From Mariannaea sp. PMI_226 (Eukaryota; Ascomycota; Sordariomycetes; Hypocreales; Nectriaceae), in contig JANFOG010000001.1 of the NCBI GenBank assembly GCA_024336345.1, forward strand, positions 682,001 to 746,000: a DNA stretch of 64,000 nt, written 5' to 3'. Below, one piece after another: positions 1 through 12,500 of the stretch; position 1 is the first letter of the stretch, and every line of letters starts with the position of its first letter. The notes under the pieces were generated by a model. That model had not been told where the DNA came from. It saw nothing but the letters and a program-made list of their open reading frames with translations, and searched no databases. Both the position numbers and the translations under genes were made by a program.

Positions 1-215
1 CCGAGAAGATTGAGGTCATCAAGCGAGATGCCACACCCATTATCTTTAACTTGAACCTTGTCAACGGTATTTTGGGAAATGAGAACTTCAATTGAATTCG
101 CTCCAGCATCAATCGAGTTTTCGACCAGTTCCTTGACAAGGGAGGTCGGATTCGTAACGACGGTGGAGGAGCCAAGCAGGCGCGAGGTGGCTAATGGCAG
201 GGCAGCAATCGCCAT
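1..215 (-). CDS. MutL-family DNA mismatch-repair ATPase, N-terminal part (cut by window edge)
   Basis: The first 71 codons of a MutL/PMS1/MLH-type protein, running off the left edge of the window. What is seen: an N-terminal GHKL ATPase start with the motif LVKELVENSIDAGA followed by KDNGCGI. By family numbering, Glu29 would be the catalytic base, Asn33 the magnesium ligand and Asp58 the adenine contact; they fall at the same positions as in bacterial MutL. The segment that in MutL and MLH1 reads AAGEVV/AAGEII is here LGSSTVV, so this is a divergent paralogue (PMS- or MLH3-like) rather than MLH1. Such proteins act in the nucleus as heterodimers that follow MutS homologues in mismatch correction and meiotic crossing over. 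The start codon is the first ATG of the conserved frame. The gene is divergent from RIB4, 801 bases away. Which paralogue it is cannot be settled from this fragment. Confidence 0.85.
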   Translation of the reverse strand, partial: MAIAALPLATSRLLGSSTVVTNPTSLVKELVENSIDAGANSIEVLISQNTVDKVQVKDNGCGISLDDLNLL

Positions 216-1016
216 GACAGCACCAGAGAAACTGACAGGATGCCACTACACCAAATATCGATAATCCAGCTGATGTGGAAACTAATATTTGAGAATATCG
301 CGCTTATCGACAGAGAGGGAATGAAAGTTTACGCCAAAGCAATCTGGCATGGTGAAGCCTGACTGGTGTTCCAGATGGAAAAAGGAATCAAAGTATTTCG
401 AGCCATTGGATCATTTTTTTTTCGTTTTTTTTGCATTCTTGTGCTCCAGGGTTATGGCCCATGCTTTATTTAATCTTCTATTGTAGCTACCTAGGCAGGC
501 GCCGTAGATGGGTAAATACCTTAAGGTGTTATCGTGATCAAGATTCACGGAAAATGCATGAACTCGAACGCTCCTGCCAGTGGGTGGTAGCCTCTCTCTA
601 TCTTATACCATTAGCTTCGGTGTCATGGAGCCGAGCCGCAGCTACCTCTAGCGTGCGTACCAAAAGTACTAAAGTAAGGTACGTACCGGTTCATCCGACT
701 AACCTACCTTAAGGTAGGCCGTATAGTACCTTAGCTAGGTACCGAGGTGGAGGCGAGGTGCAAGGACCTTAGGTGCAGGTCCAGGTGCTCCCTTCAGGTG
801 CTTCAGTGACGTGACTCCCCCGACCCCGCCAACAAGACTCAACTTCGTGAAGAGGATGTGTGAGCCCCGCAGCACAAGCTCCACGCTCGTTTCTAACAGC
901 GCTTCCTCTTCTTCCTCCCTACTTTCTCCCACCCATTATCCTCATCGCACATCACAAATCTCACTCAAAAGCTCAATATTAGCCCACCTGCCCGGTCCCC
1001 CCCAACTCAATTCACC
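216..1016. promoter_or_regulatory. Divergent intergenic region, MutL-like gene / RIB4
   Basis: No gene is seen. The 801 bases separate two divergent genes and must hold both promoters. From about 500 to 780 the sequence is crowded with GGTA/TACC words, including a perfect 16-base palindrome CCTACCTTAAGGTAGG at 703-718. Pyrimidine-rich sequence from about 890 leads into the RIB4 start, as is usual for fungal 5' leaders. Confidence 0.6.
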
Positions 1017-1709
<693 letters not shown>

Positions 1710-2174
1710 GCTTAGTATGGAATACTGGATTTTTGGGTACCCAACCGGTGCTATAAGAGTAAAACGTTGGGGATATGTTCAAGGACGAGCCGTGATTGAG
1801 CCAAAGGATATTTCATCAGCCACAAGAAATAAGAACAGGACCAAAAAAAAGAGGGCACAGGTGAAGAGTCAACGATCATCGCAATGACCCCAATTAGTCA
1901 ATTACCGGCATAGAGATTTATCTATCATGCACCAGACGCAAGTCCCAGCGAACCGGTGCCCATCACTTCTTTCCCTGCGACGCCCTAGCAAAAAAGAATG
2001 ATTCTAAAATATACAAAAATTTGTATGAGGCTTTGGGGGGGTGTTTTACAAGCCAACCGTAGTTGATTGTGCAGCTCCCCTGAAATTGATGCAAAAAGAT
2101 ATGACGAATAGTTCCTTTTTTTCAAATCCAATCTCTTCCCTGAAAAATAATATCCTCATGAGATGGCATCTCGA
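1710..2174. other. Convergent 3' spacer, RIB4 / disordered-protein gene
   Basis: 465 bases between two converging stop codons. It should contain both 3' untranslated regions and polyadenylation sites. A-rich words lie near 1840-1860 and 1990-2030. No further gene is seen. Confidence 0.5.
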
Positions 2175-5027
2175 TTAAATCATGGCACTCAGTTCACTGC
2201 CGAGCGCCTTCTTGGTTTTCCACATCGAACGCTTCTTATCCCTCTTGGCCTTCATTGCCTCCCAGCCTTCCTCATCGTCCTCATCATCCGAATTGTCGCT
2301 AGGCTTGACAATATTAATAGTTGCCTTCTGTGTAGCTGGAATATTGTCATTCCAATGACCGAGCGCTCCACTCATGGTGCTTGTTCGTCGGTGGGCGTCG
2401 TTTGCAACCGGGGGGAGCTGCGATACTGGTCGGTAACGGCCCGGGAGGCCAACGTTGCTTCGTTCAGATGGGGCAATCGATGGTGTATAACCCATTCCTC
2501 CTCCTCCGCGCATAGAACCAGCATATCCAGGCTGAGGCGCACTGAAAACCGCAAGGTTAGGCGGCGGCTGGACCATGCTCATAGTTCGCATGCCAGGATC
2601 CACCATGCGAGGGGGCTCCATAGGCGGCTCAAACATCATCGAATGCCGTGATGACAAGTCGTTCATAGACTGCGTAGCTGCAAGACCTCCGTAGGGATTC
2701 TGCATCTGAGGCATGCCCATGCCCATGCCCATAGCTGGGGGCTGTTGGTTGTTGGCAGCCATCATTTGCATGAATTGCATCTGCATCTGCATAAACTGTG
2801 ACATTTGCTGTGTCATTTGAAGCTGGGCTTGGTCGCCCACAGATAGGGAAGGTTGAGGCATTTGAGGCATGCCTCCCATTCCATTGTACATCATGTGAGG
2901 AGGAATGCCAGCAAGAGGGTCAAAGCTTGCACCGTTCATACCTGGAATAAATTTTTGGCCATCAATGTTCGGGCTGCCACGTCTCATGGCTCGCGAGCGC
3001 TCCTCACTAGCAATGACGCCAACCAAGCCACCAACTGGGAGAGCCTGGGGCTGAGTGGGCTGAGGAGGCTGAAGCGAACCACTGTTGGAGAACTGCAACG
3101 ACTCACGGATCGCTGGCTTATTGATGCTGGCACCGACAAAGGGATCCTGGGGAAGATTGCGAGCAAAGGCCGGGAGCGTAGAGTGACGTTGAGTATTCGT
3201 GGTAGGAGCCTCACCCATAGCGGAACCAGGGCGGTTTGGCGGAGGCATCATAGAAGCACGCAGATTGGGGTTAGATCCCATAGTACTCAGTCGGGTCGGT
3301 GGTCGGTTCCTGTTAGGGAAGCCGTGAGCCGCCAGAATGGCCAAGGGAACCTCTTCATCCTCGTCTTCATCCGATACACCAGTAGGACCAGGGCTGGGTG
3401 TCTTCTTCATTATATGCAACTGAGGTGCGCTCATAGACGCCGGCAGAGGGGGTCTCTCGATGGGCTGCATGTCGGGCTGCTCGCCAGTGACCTTCATCAT
3501 CTGTTGTCGGTAAACCGCCATGTGAGCCTCCTGCTTTCTTCTCTGCTTCGTCTGCTGCTTCGACTTCTCCGCTTCATCTTCGTCATCATCGTAGTTTATC
3601 TCGTCTTCGTCATCATCATTGGTGGGTGTGGTCTGAATAGTGTCGGTGGAACGTTCCTTGTCCTTGCGGTACTTTTCAAATTGAGCGGGAGTCATGACCT
3701 TGTTACGGGGTGGACTGGGTGCGCGGCTGGTGTACCGGTGGGCAATTCGCGAAGACTGCGCCAGTGTTCCCTCGAAGAGATTGTCGTCAGCCTTCTTGAA
3801 GGTTGAGGTGACAGGTTTCCTAGCAAAAGAAGAGCTAAATAAATCTTCATCCCGCTGCAATCGTGGGGACCGCGAATTATAATAGTTGTTGGTGGTCGAA
3901 TTCTCATTCAGGAGCCGCCCAACGACAATAGAATCCTGGAGTAACTTGGCATCCTCATCTTCAATAATGTCGGAGGGTCGGTTCGACATTTTGAAAGAGG
4001 TCTGATGTTGCGGAACGGGAGGTGGCACTTCGAAAACAGGCGAGGATGGATCGGAGCCAAGTAGATTATCTTCCGAGTTGCGGCCAGTGGTGTTCCATGA
4101 AGCCGGGGGAGTGTCAACTTTGGCGGTCTTGTTGATACTCAGGGGAGCAGGTTGTCCTGGACGGTTACCCGTCAAAGATCGGGGAGCTGCAGCAGAATTC
4201 TCAAGATTCTTCAAAGTCGCCATACTAGCCCGCTTATCAAAGGACGAAAACATAGAGCCGAAATCTCCACCCATATCCATGCCACCGCTTTCTTCCAGCT
4301 TCGGAGGTGTTGCTGTGCTCGTAGTCGAATCGGTCATACCTCTCGCTCGTCCGGTGGTAAAGTCCTGGTGCTGAATAGTTGGCACGGGCGGGATATCCGA
4401 GGTCGACTCCTGGGGGGAGTGGTTGCCTTTCTTGTTCATCCCAAAAGAGAAGGTCCGACCCGCTCGGTTCAAGAATCCGGATCCGCTCGACTTGATTCCT
4501 GGTCGAGGGCCAATATCGTGAAGATTCTTCTTGGCGGCATTCTTCGAATCATCCATATCTGTCGATGATGGAGCTGTCGAAGCGTTGCTGTGTCTCGAAG
4601 AGGTATCAGTGGATGTGGCCTTAGTCGTGTTTGACGCCCCACTTCCCCTGAGAAGGAGTCAGCGCCATGGTGCATGACTACTTATTGATAAAAAAAAAGA
4701 GGAAAAGCAGATATTCGCAAATAGGTTGAAAGAGTTATATGGGTAATAGATTGGGACGAAATGAGATGCTCACCGGTTGCCGCTCTTCAGTTCAGCAAAC
4801 ATGTTATCTTCGACATCCACCTCATGCTGGCTCGGCCTCGAGACGTGACCGCCGGAAGATCTGGCCGCCATTCTTGCGCCGCCGTCAAAGGAGTTGGTGA
4901 GAGAAGGGTCGTTCCGCTCAATAACTCGAAAGGAGGATGGTTGGTCAGGTGCTACTTGGCCATGCTGGAAATCTTCCGAGGTGACGGTGGACCTCCGCCT
5001 GTTGAACGCAACACCGAATCTAGGCAT
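2175..5027 (-). CDS. Fungal disordered Met/Gln-rich acidic protein of unknown function
   Basis: Not recognised. Two exons on the minus strand, 5027-4774 and 4647-2175, join over a 126-base intron (donor GTGAGC, branch GCTGACT, acceptor CTCAG) to give 908 residues; the phase is exact. The N terminus begins MPRFGVAFNRRRS. The protein is almost wholly low-complexity: Ser/Thr/Pro-rich stretches, an Asp/Glu run near residues 420-440, another (DEDEDEE) near 509 followed by VPLAILAAHGFPNRNRPPT, a Met/Gln-rich segment near 675-730 with repeated MQMQ and GMGM pairs, and an acidic-then-basic end (DDEDDEEGW, then a Lys-rich tail). No transmembrane segment, signal peptide or enzyme motif was noticed. The Met/Gln block resembles prion-like, condensate-forming regions (inference). 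The short motifs between disordered blocks look like conserved linear motifs of a fungal-restricted family, but I assign no function. A long CT-rich region lies upstream. Confidence 0.85.
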
Positions 5028-6560
5028 AAAGAAGGTGCTTCGAAAATCGACTTATCAACTATGTGCAACCCATAAACCAGATTGTTCAGCGATGCTAGAA
5101 TCAATCTGATTGACCGATCTTCTGCTATCGTGTATGAGAGGCGGCCGACAGGTTGGGCGGAAAATCCAGAGGGTTGGGGTGAAAAAGAGGATCCTACACG
5201 GCGCCCAAGGTAGCTTTCAGAAGACGACGGTATTCGGGGCGGATCGAATCAGAGAACTGGGGTATGAGCCACAAAACGGGCAGCTGCATGATGGGAGTCC
5301 CCCGGTTAGTAATATGGTCAAAGACACGGAAGGGGGGATGTAACAAATCCCCCAAAAAAAATTGTGTCGGTCACGCAGGGGAGGGGACGTATAGGGAACC
5401 CAGGGGAGTGGACGCGATGTCGGGACACGAGGCTTTATTCAAGCTGATGAAGCGGCGAGCAAAAGACAGAGTTTATGATCGGTGAGACGAAGGGGCTGGT
5501 CGGATACCCATAGTGTAGTGTCATTCAGAGTAGCAAAAAGAAAGTTGAGACTCACATTAATCTCCAGGAGCGAGGGACGATTGGTATTAGGAGTGAGTGG
5601 CTGGCAGGACCAAGCAATGGACGCAGCGAAAGGAGGTAGCAGCAAACCAACAAGCAAATAATCAAGAGTGAAGGGGAAAAGGATAAAATGAGGACAAAAA
5701 ATGAAAGATATGCAAACGAGACGTCCAAAAGCCAAGGTACAGCGAGAGTTAAGCTGAGAATAACACAAAAAAAACACCAAGAGAGGTCGGAGAGGGAGAT
5801 TAGAGGAGAGGTTTTTGGTGATGAGGTGTGAATGGAAAAGAGAGAGGGCGACGAGCAAAGTGGCCCGACGGGGAACAGTGAGCGAAAGATGGGATTGTAC
5901 GGGTTGGCCGTTGCACAGTGCAAGAGCAATGCGGGCGGGACAGTGCAGCCGGGATCAGGTAATAGGGCCCTTTTTTTTCGAATGCAAAGAAAAAAAAAAG
6001 CACGGCCTCAGTGTCTCTGATCGTTGCGAGGGGAGCAACAAGGAATGCGGGTCGAAGAGTAAGTGAGCGAGCGAACGAGCGAGCAATGCCGGCAAGTGGA
6101 AATAATAGATGGACTGGTGGACAGGCGAAAGCGCGGTGGTGACGAGCCGTAGCAACCAGGACGGCGTCGTCGACTAAAGAAAGGCTACGGGGTACGGGAG
6201 TCGTCTCTGTCTCTGTCTGTCTCTCCGTCCGTCTCTGTGTATATTGAGACTTTAACTTGAGAAGTAACAGGAGGGAGAGTAAAAGCGATCGATCGATCGA
6301 AGCGAACGACGACGGATGGGGTTCGACGTGCAAAATCAACAGGTCAACAGCGAAAGGTTGCGAATTTGGGGACAAGCCAAGGGAGTGAACGGAGCGAGGA
6401 AAGAGGAGGAGATGGGAAAGAGAGCACGATACGAAGCGAACCGAGCGAGTGAGCAGTCGGCGGGTTAGGGGGGACGATGTTGTTATTATTGCCCAGGTTC
6501 CCGCCCACAAGGCGGCGCCTCGATGGCCACCTGAGGTTTAGTGAGATCTCGTAAGCCAGG
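5028..6560 (-). promoter_or_regulatory. Long pyrimidine-rich leader/promoter of the disordered-protein gene
   Basis: Read on the minus strand, the bases from about 6560 down to 5450 are strongly C/T-rich with many short ATG-started frames, none resembling a known protein. Such tracts are common in long 5' leaders and core promoters of filamentous fungi. Simple repeats include GATC copies at about 6287-6299 and a TCTG/TCTC tract at about 6203-6240. No other gene is seen. The transcription start cannot be placed by eye. Confidence 0.4.
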
Positions 6561-9500
6561 CTGGTCTCTCTTGCTGCCACGGGCTATTGGCAAACGGGCG
6601 CGCAAGAGGATGGGCCACTGGGCTTTTGGGATGGGCTCCAATTGAAGTGTGGTTTTTTTTTTTTAAATGGAGTTATGTACGGGAGACTATTGGAGGTACG
6701 AAGGAACAAAATGGCATTTCGTACCAATACACCACATATGTGGTAGTAGGGTACCATGGAGACAAGCGATGATCCAATGGCTCATACCACGCCGGGGTTG
6801 GCCCTTGGTTACCAGGCACCTACCCTCCCCCCTCCGCACTAACACCTACACCTCGTTGGTTGGTCACTGCACAGGCACAAGGCGTGATGAGGCGTGGGCA
6901 TAGTATATTCGCTAGCCAAGCTGCTGTCGGCCACTTGGTAGGGACGGAAGAAGGCCCCGGCTCAGCGGGCAATCCCATGTCACCACATGTCACCTTCGGC
7001 CGTGCCATGCCATGTCTGGGGCTCATGCTTGTATGCCATTCACTCGTGAGCTCTGCAGCCAGGAGTAAAGTACGAAGGGGGAGTGCGCGTGTTTGCGTGT
7101 ATTGAAAAAGCAACTGCATAATAATAAATCTTCTTCACAACTCGTCTGACTGTAGTAACCAGAATAAGATGCACCAAGTGAGCCCATGGCCACCACCAAA
7201 ATCATCAATAACAACAAAAAACTTAACCCCCTCTCCCCTTTCTCCAAGGTACAGGTACGTGTCCGTATTCACACCCAAGCGGTACCCCTCCCCCCCCCCC
7301 CTTTCAACTGGCCAGTCGGCAACTGCGCCAGGTTATGTATGCTCAGCCGAGCTGGATCAAGGCTCATGGGGGGGAGTGTCAAGGCAAGGTAAGCTACCAA
7401 GGCTCAGCTTTTAGGTTCCCCGTTAGGGATTTTCCTTTGGGCTTAGAGGTAGATAGCCTCAGGTACCTCACTCAAGGTACCTGGGTGAGGGCTTGTACGT
7501 ACTTTCGGCGTCTATTTTTACGAATTGGTCATTTAACAAGCAAAAGCCGAACCGGTTTAATGAAAACAAAAAGTCTGTCTCCTTGAAGCTCCAGATTGAT
7601 GATAGGAATAACAAGATTAATCTTGTTGATATTCGATTTTCTTGTTTGATGGTATTATCTCAGTTCCTCTTCTTTTTTTTTTTTTTTTCAAATTACCTTC
7701 TTAGTCTCCCACTTCTGGTCTGTGGATTTGGGCTTCCGGCGCATCACAAAGGGCAGTTGGCCGCTTGCGGGTATCCGCCCCAGCCCAGAAGAGAGTTGGC
7801 ACTGTGGCTTGACCCGGCCAAGGGGTGAGGGCAGGGGAGGGGGGATCCAGCCGAGAACAAAATTTCTTCTGTTCGAAGGAATGACACTGTCCATTACTAT
7901 GCTGCCCAATTCTGGTGTACATAGTACCCTGTGCAATCTAATGAGGATTGGATAGGTGGTGAAAAAGTATGGAAGGAGGTTTAACTAAACTCTCAAATCA
8001 GCATAACATGGTGAACAGCGAGGAGAAAAAGATATAGCAGAATAATTAGGTTTACGTGAAAAATCATTCTGCAAAATCCAATGACCATGAAAGCATTCCG
8101 GACCTGCAGAACGGCGACTTGGAAATTTGGTGTGCCATTTGGTGGCCCCCCCAAGTCCAATAGTTCCAGATGACATGGACACAGGGGTTGGTTGGCCTAT
8201 GACCTTGCGTCCCGCTGGTAATCGATGAATGGATATTATTAACCTTTCTTAGGGATAATTAGGGATTATTATTAGCCAGGAAGGCTTGAAGATTGCCCCT
8301 GAGGCTTTTGCACCAGTCCACATCGACCAACGTCTCTAATGGATCTAACTACGGATAGCCACTGACATGGCATCAGTTAGCGACTTGCTACCTTTCCTAA
8401 AAAAGGCCAAGCATGTAATGTGCATACTTCTTAATAGGTAGTAAGTTTACTTCACTGAGAGCTCATCGTCATCGTAAAAAGGTTTTTTTTTCTTCTGTTT
8501 AGTTTTGTTTTGTTTTGTTTTTGATTTTTACCCCTGGCAGTAATAAGATTCCTTCCACCTTTCTTGGAGGAGTTTAACTCCGAAGGAACTTGGCTCGCGG
8601 CTGAGATACCTGATTTGGTCGCTAAGTATCGTGCCCTGTGCAGACCACATGCGGAAGTGAAGAAGTGGTAAACTACCTACCTTGCTTGGTACCGTAGCTA
8701 AATATCTAGCTAGGTAAACCTACACAGTATTGGCTCTCTGAACATGATAACAGCAGCTCCAGGTTGCCATTCTTTCAACCTCTGCTCTACTCTTCACCGA
8801 CGGTCACGGTTGCGGCCCACAAAGATACGGACTTGCCGCTTTCATCCCAATGACACGGAGTTTTATCCTTGCATGCGCTTGGGGGGGAGGGGAGGGAAGT
8901 TCGGCGACGGCGAGCGCATCCTCCTTGCTGAACCAGGTGATGGTGGATACAATGTCTCACAGGGGAAAAACAGCACCAATCCAATCCAGCCCAGTACTTT
9001 CCAGGTTCGTACGGACCCCAAAACGTTGGCGAAGTAGTCTAATCATTAATCCTTCTTATTAACTCCATCATGCTTGACTATGCAAATAAACCTCCTGCCT
9101 GGCTTCGTTCCTCTTCGCTAGGAGAGGTCACCCGTAGTCCCCTTCGCTTAACAATTGCCGCCCGTTATGTTGGGCCTTATTGCGTGAGAGGGGGGATCTG
9201 CCGTCAACACCAACGTGGACGACGTGGTTCTGGAGGGGCGCGGAGGGTTCTCTAGCTTCTTTCTCGCTCTATCATGGTTTCTATTCTCTTGGCGACCCCT
9301 CTCCCGAATTCATCGGTCTGGTTTATTCCATATTGCCTTGTACGTGAGACCATGGCCATCCAAAATGCAAGCCTCTCCAGGTCTAAGTTGTCATTCACCC
9401 ACTTATTAGCTCGTATAATTGAGTAAGTCATACATGGGTAGCTAATGGAGAAAGGGCGAGCGGATATTCCCCGAGACCAAGAATATGGTCGATCAAATCG

Positions 9501-12500
9501 TTATGCCCATTGTCTGAGCAATTGATGTCTGAGTAAAACGGCATCTTCAGAAAAACAAAACCCCCCGCAATATCAAACAGTCATCGTTTTCTGTTGAGCA
9601 ATAGAGGGGCGAGATGAGAAGTAACAAGCTAGAGGTTTCCAACTCTTCCCCTGGGATTTGGAGTGGATGCAGTTGTGGATGAGATCGGGGGAGGTCCAGC
9701 TGGCAGCTGGCATCAGTCCGTTTTGGGCCCCCAGCTCTCTCCACTGCCATGGCGCTGTTTGTGTGTGTGCGCATGTGTGTGTGTTGTTCTTGTTATTGTT
9801 GGGCTTACATGTCGCACTTCGTTCTATTTCTCGTTTTTGCCGTTACCGCAACGCAATCAGGGCCACGACAGCCACAGTCATCAATCACTATCACAGTCAC
9901 CGTCACTTTTATAATCCACAGCAGACACGATATGGTTACAAGGACCAAAAAGGGATAGGGACGCAGGACAATAAAGCTTCCAGCTCGAATTCTCTCCTAG
10001 CTCTGTAGTTATGAGGCACGTTGCAATAATATATTCGAGCCCAGGAGGAATTCGCAAAGGGGGTTGAAAAAGAGAAATCTACCAAGTAAGGTCAGTAAGT
10101 AAGGAGACACTCGCCAACTAATTGCCACAGGCTTCCCAAAAACTCGAATCATCATGGATTGCAACCGAAGCGCCGTGCATATGCATGGTACCTACACACG
10201 AGGTTTTTGATGCGTACGTAGTAGTAGTTTCTCCACCTCTCAGCCAATCTATCTACTATATACATGTTTTGTTCTAGTTTACCTGCCATTCGACTCTTGA
10301 TTGGCACAAGATTCAACACCCAAGTTAGCTCGTGTATGAAAGTACTTCAGCTGTCTCCTGGTATTCTCACTCGCAGCAACGATCATTCATTTTTGGCCGT
10401 CATTCTAGGTCGGCCGGGGGGGGATGTGCATCGTACCAAGTGCCCCCGGAGTACAGTGCAAAGGACCCGGAACGCCCTCTCCCCCTCCGCCCCCCCTTTG
10501 ACCCAGGGCCTCCTCCGAAAATGGGTGATGCCCCTGGCACATCGATGCCCGCCCACCACACACAAAGTGGCCTTGCCGCCAAAAACTTCGACTACTGACG
10601 TTGGTGACCCATAACGATCTACAGGAACTTCGACGATCACTGGCGGCATTCACACCATCGATGGAAATATTAGGAAAGTGATAATCCCAAGAATCGTGCA
10701 TGAATAGGCACTGTACGTACACACCGCATACTTACAACAGGCATCTCCCCTCCCAAAAAAAAATATGACCAGGGCTTTCTCAGCCAGCAACGTACCTACA
10801 GTACATGCGCAACGCAACCTGTGCAATTGCTTTACTGGGATTACTTTTCTTTGGGTGGATGGACCCGGACCCAAGATGAGCTGATCGAAATACTCTCGAG
10901 GTTGCTTCAACTTGTCAATCATATTTGCTTTCAGGCAGGTACTCTATCTAATCCGTACATACACTTATCTAATCATAGGATGGCATACATTTCGCACCCA
11001 GTCTCTAAAAATCCCTTGCTCTATGGTGGTTAGGTCAGAGCAGCTGCATGTTGTATACAGATTACTCCTTATTAGATATACCTCGACTTCTGATTCAAGC
11101 GTCCCCTACCTAAGATAGAAGTCACATATCCAAACGGGACAAAAAAAAAGAAAAAGTCTGGCTTCGCCCACTCTGTGCACACCGGCCCAACCCTTTGCTT
11201 GTTAATGTGTTCCGATTTGCCCCAGAGAGCTGCCGGGAGAAATCCAGTAGATGGGTTTTTACTATGTATAATTGTTTTTTTTTTTTTTCAAGAAATTTCA
11301 GATGGTGCGATAAGATCCGCATAGACGACAGACTTCAACTCTCTATTCAAGGTACCTTTGGGTTATGTGTTGTGTGTGTTGTGTCACCATTCCGCCAACG
11401 ACTGCCTACCTACATGAATAAAACATCAAGTCAATCATCAACCTGTTTGTTTCGTCTTTGCTTCGTCCGCCAAGAAAGCTCCCTGTCTGGCCGCCCCCTC
11501 TTTCAGCCTCTTGATCTTCCCTTGTTCGGAGCTTCAGCTGTCATAGTCCGCCTTCTTTGAAACACACAATGCTACGGTGAAGACCGTCAGAGGACGGGAG
11601 AGGCGGCGGTGGGAGGTACGTAACGCAGAACAATACAAAGAGACAATCTAAAACAACCAGAAAAGAAAAGTAGAAGAAGTATGGAGTAGAAAAAAGATCG
11701 AGTTCAAAGAGCTTTTCCTGCCTCCCGCCTCCAGTGGGTGTGGCACGTTTGTTCCAGGTAAGTAGGTACGTACTCGGATCATTGCTTTTTTCTGCAATTC
11801 GCCCCGTCCCATCAATCCTCTCCTCCTCCCTGTTGGGCTGACAAGGAACCTGAGAGTCTGAGAACGCGCTGATCAGTGGCTTGCAACTAAGGAGCTGATG
11901 CTAGCTCGGCCGCGGACGGTGCTTATCATGAATTACCTACGCCCACCAAACTACTGTACCCCTACCTACTGCAAGGAGCACGTAGTAGTTTCTGATGGAC
12001 CCGAACGAGGTTGCAGTACTTGATTAGCTTTCCGTTCTTTCGTGGAGAACGGCAAAATCAAACACCACCGCAAAGCCTTGTTAACCAGTTTCCATCATTC
12101 ATTCTCCCGCCTTTCTTTGACTAAGGTACCATGGGCACCTAGGGTGGGTAAATTAGGTACACTCTTCTTCTCAAAGTGCTATAAACTAGCTCTACTGCAG
12201 ATTATTGCTCCCCCCAAGTTCCGGCGTACGATCTCGGCCCTTTCCCATTTCGTTTCCGCTGTGGTAAGGGACACGTACCTCGTCCATACTCCGTGCTTCG
12301 TAAACAATCACTGCTGATCCCCAAGCTTCCAAGTGTAATTCATCCACTGTGGCTGAAATAGTACATACATAGACTAGACTACAGTGCGTCTCCCCCTCCC
12401 AAAACGCTGGTCTTGCATGGCGGCGGCGGCGGCCTGCATATTGGTGTCCGCAATCCGTGCGATGTGCGATGTCCAGAATGGTGCATGAATTATTGTTGAG

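Noticed and set aside
5800..6510. A 236-codon minus-strand frame in the pyrimidine-rich leader
   Set aside because: Composition (Ser, Leu, Pro, Arg runs) is what a C/T-rich tract gives in translation; no recognisable domain.
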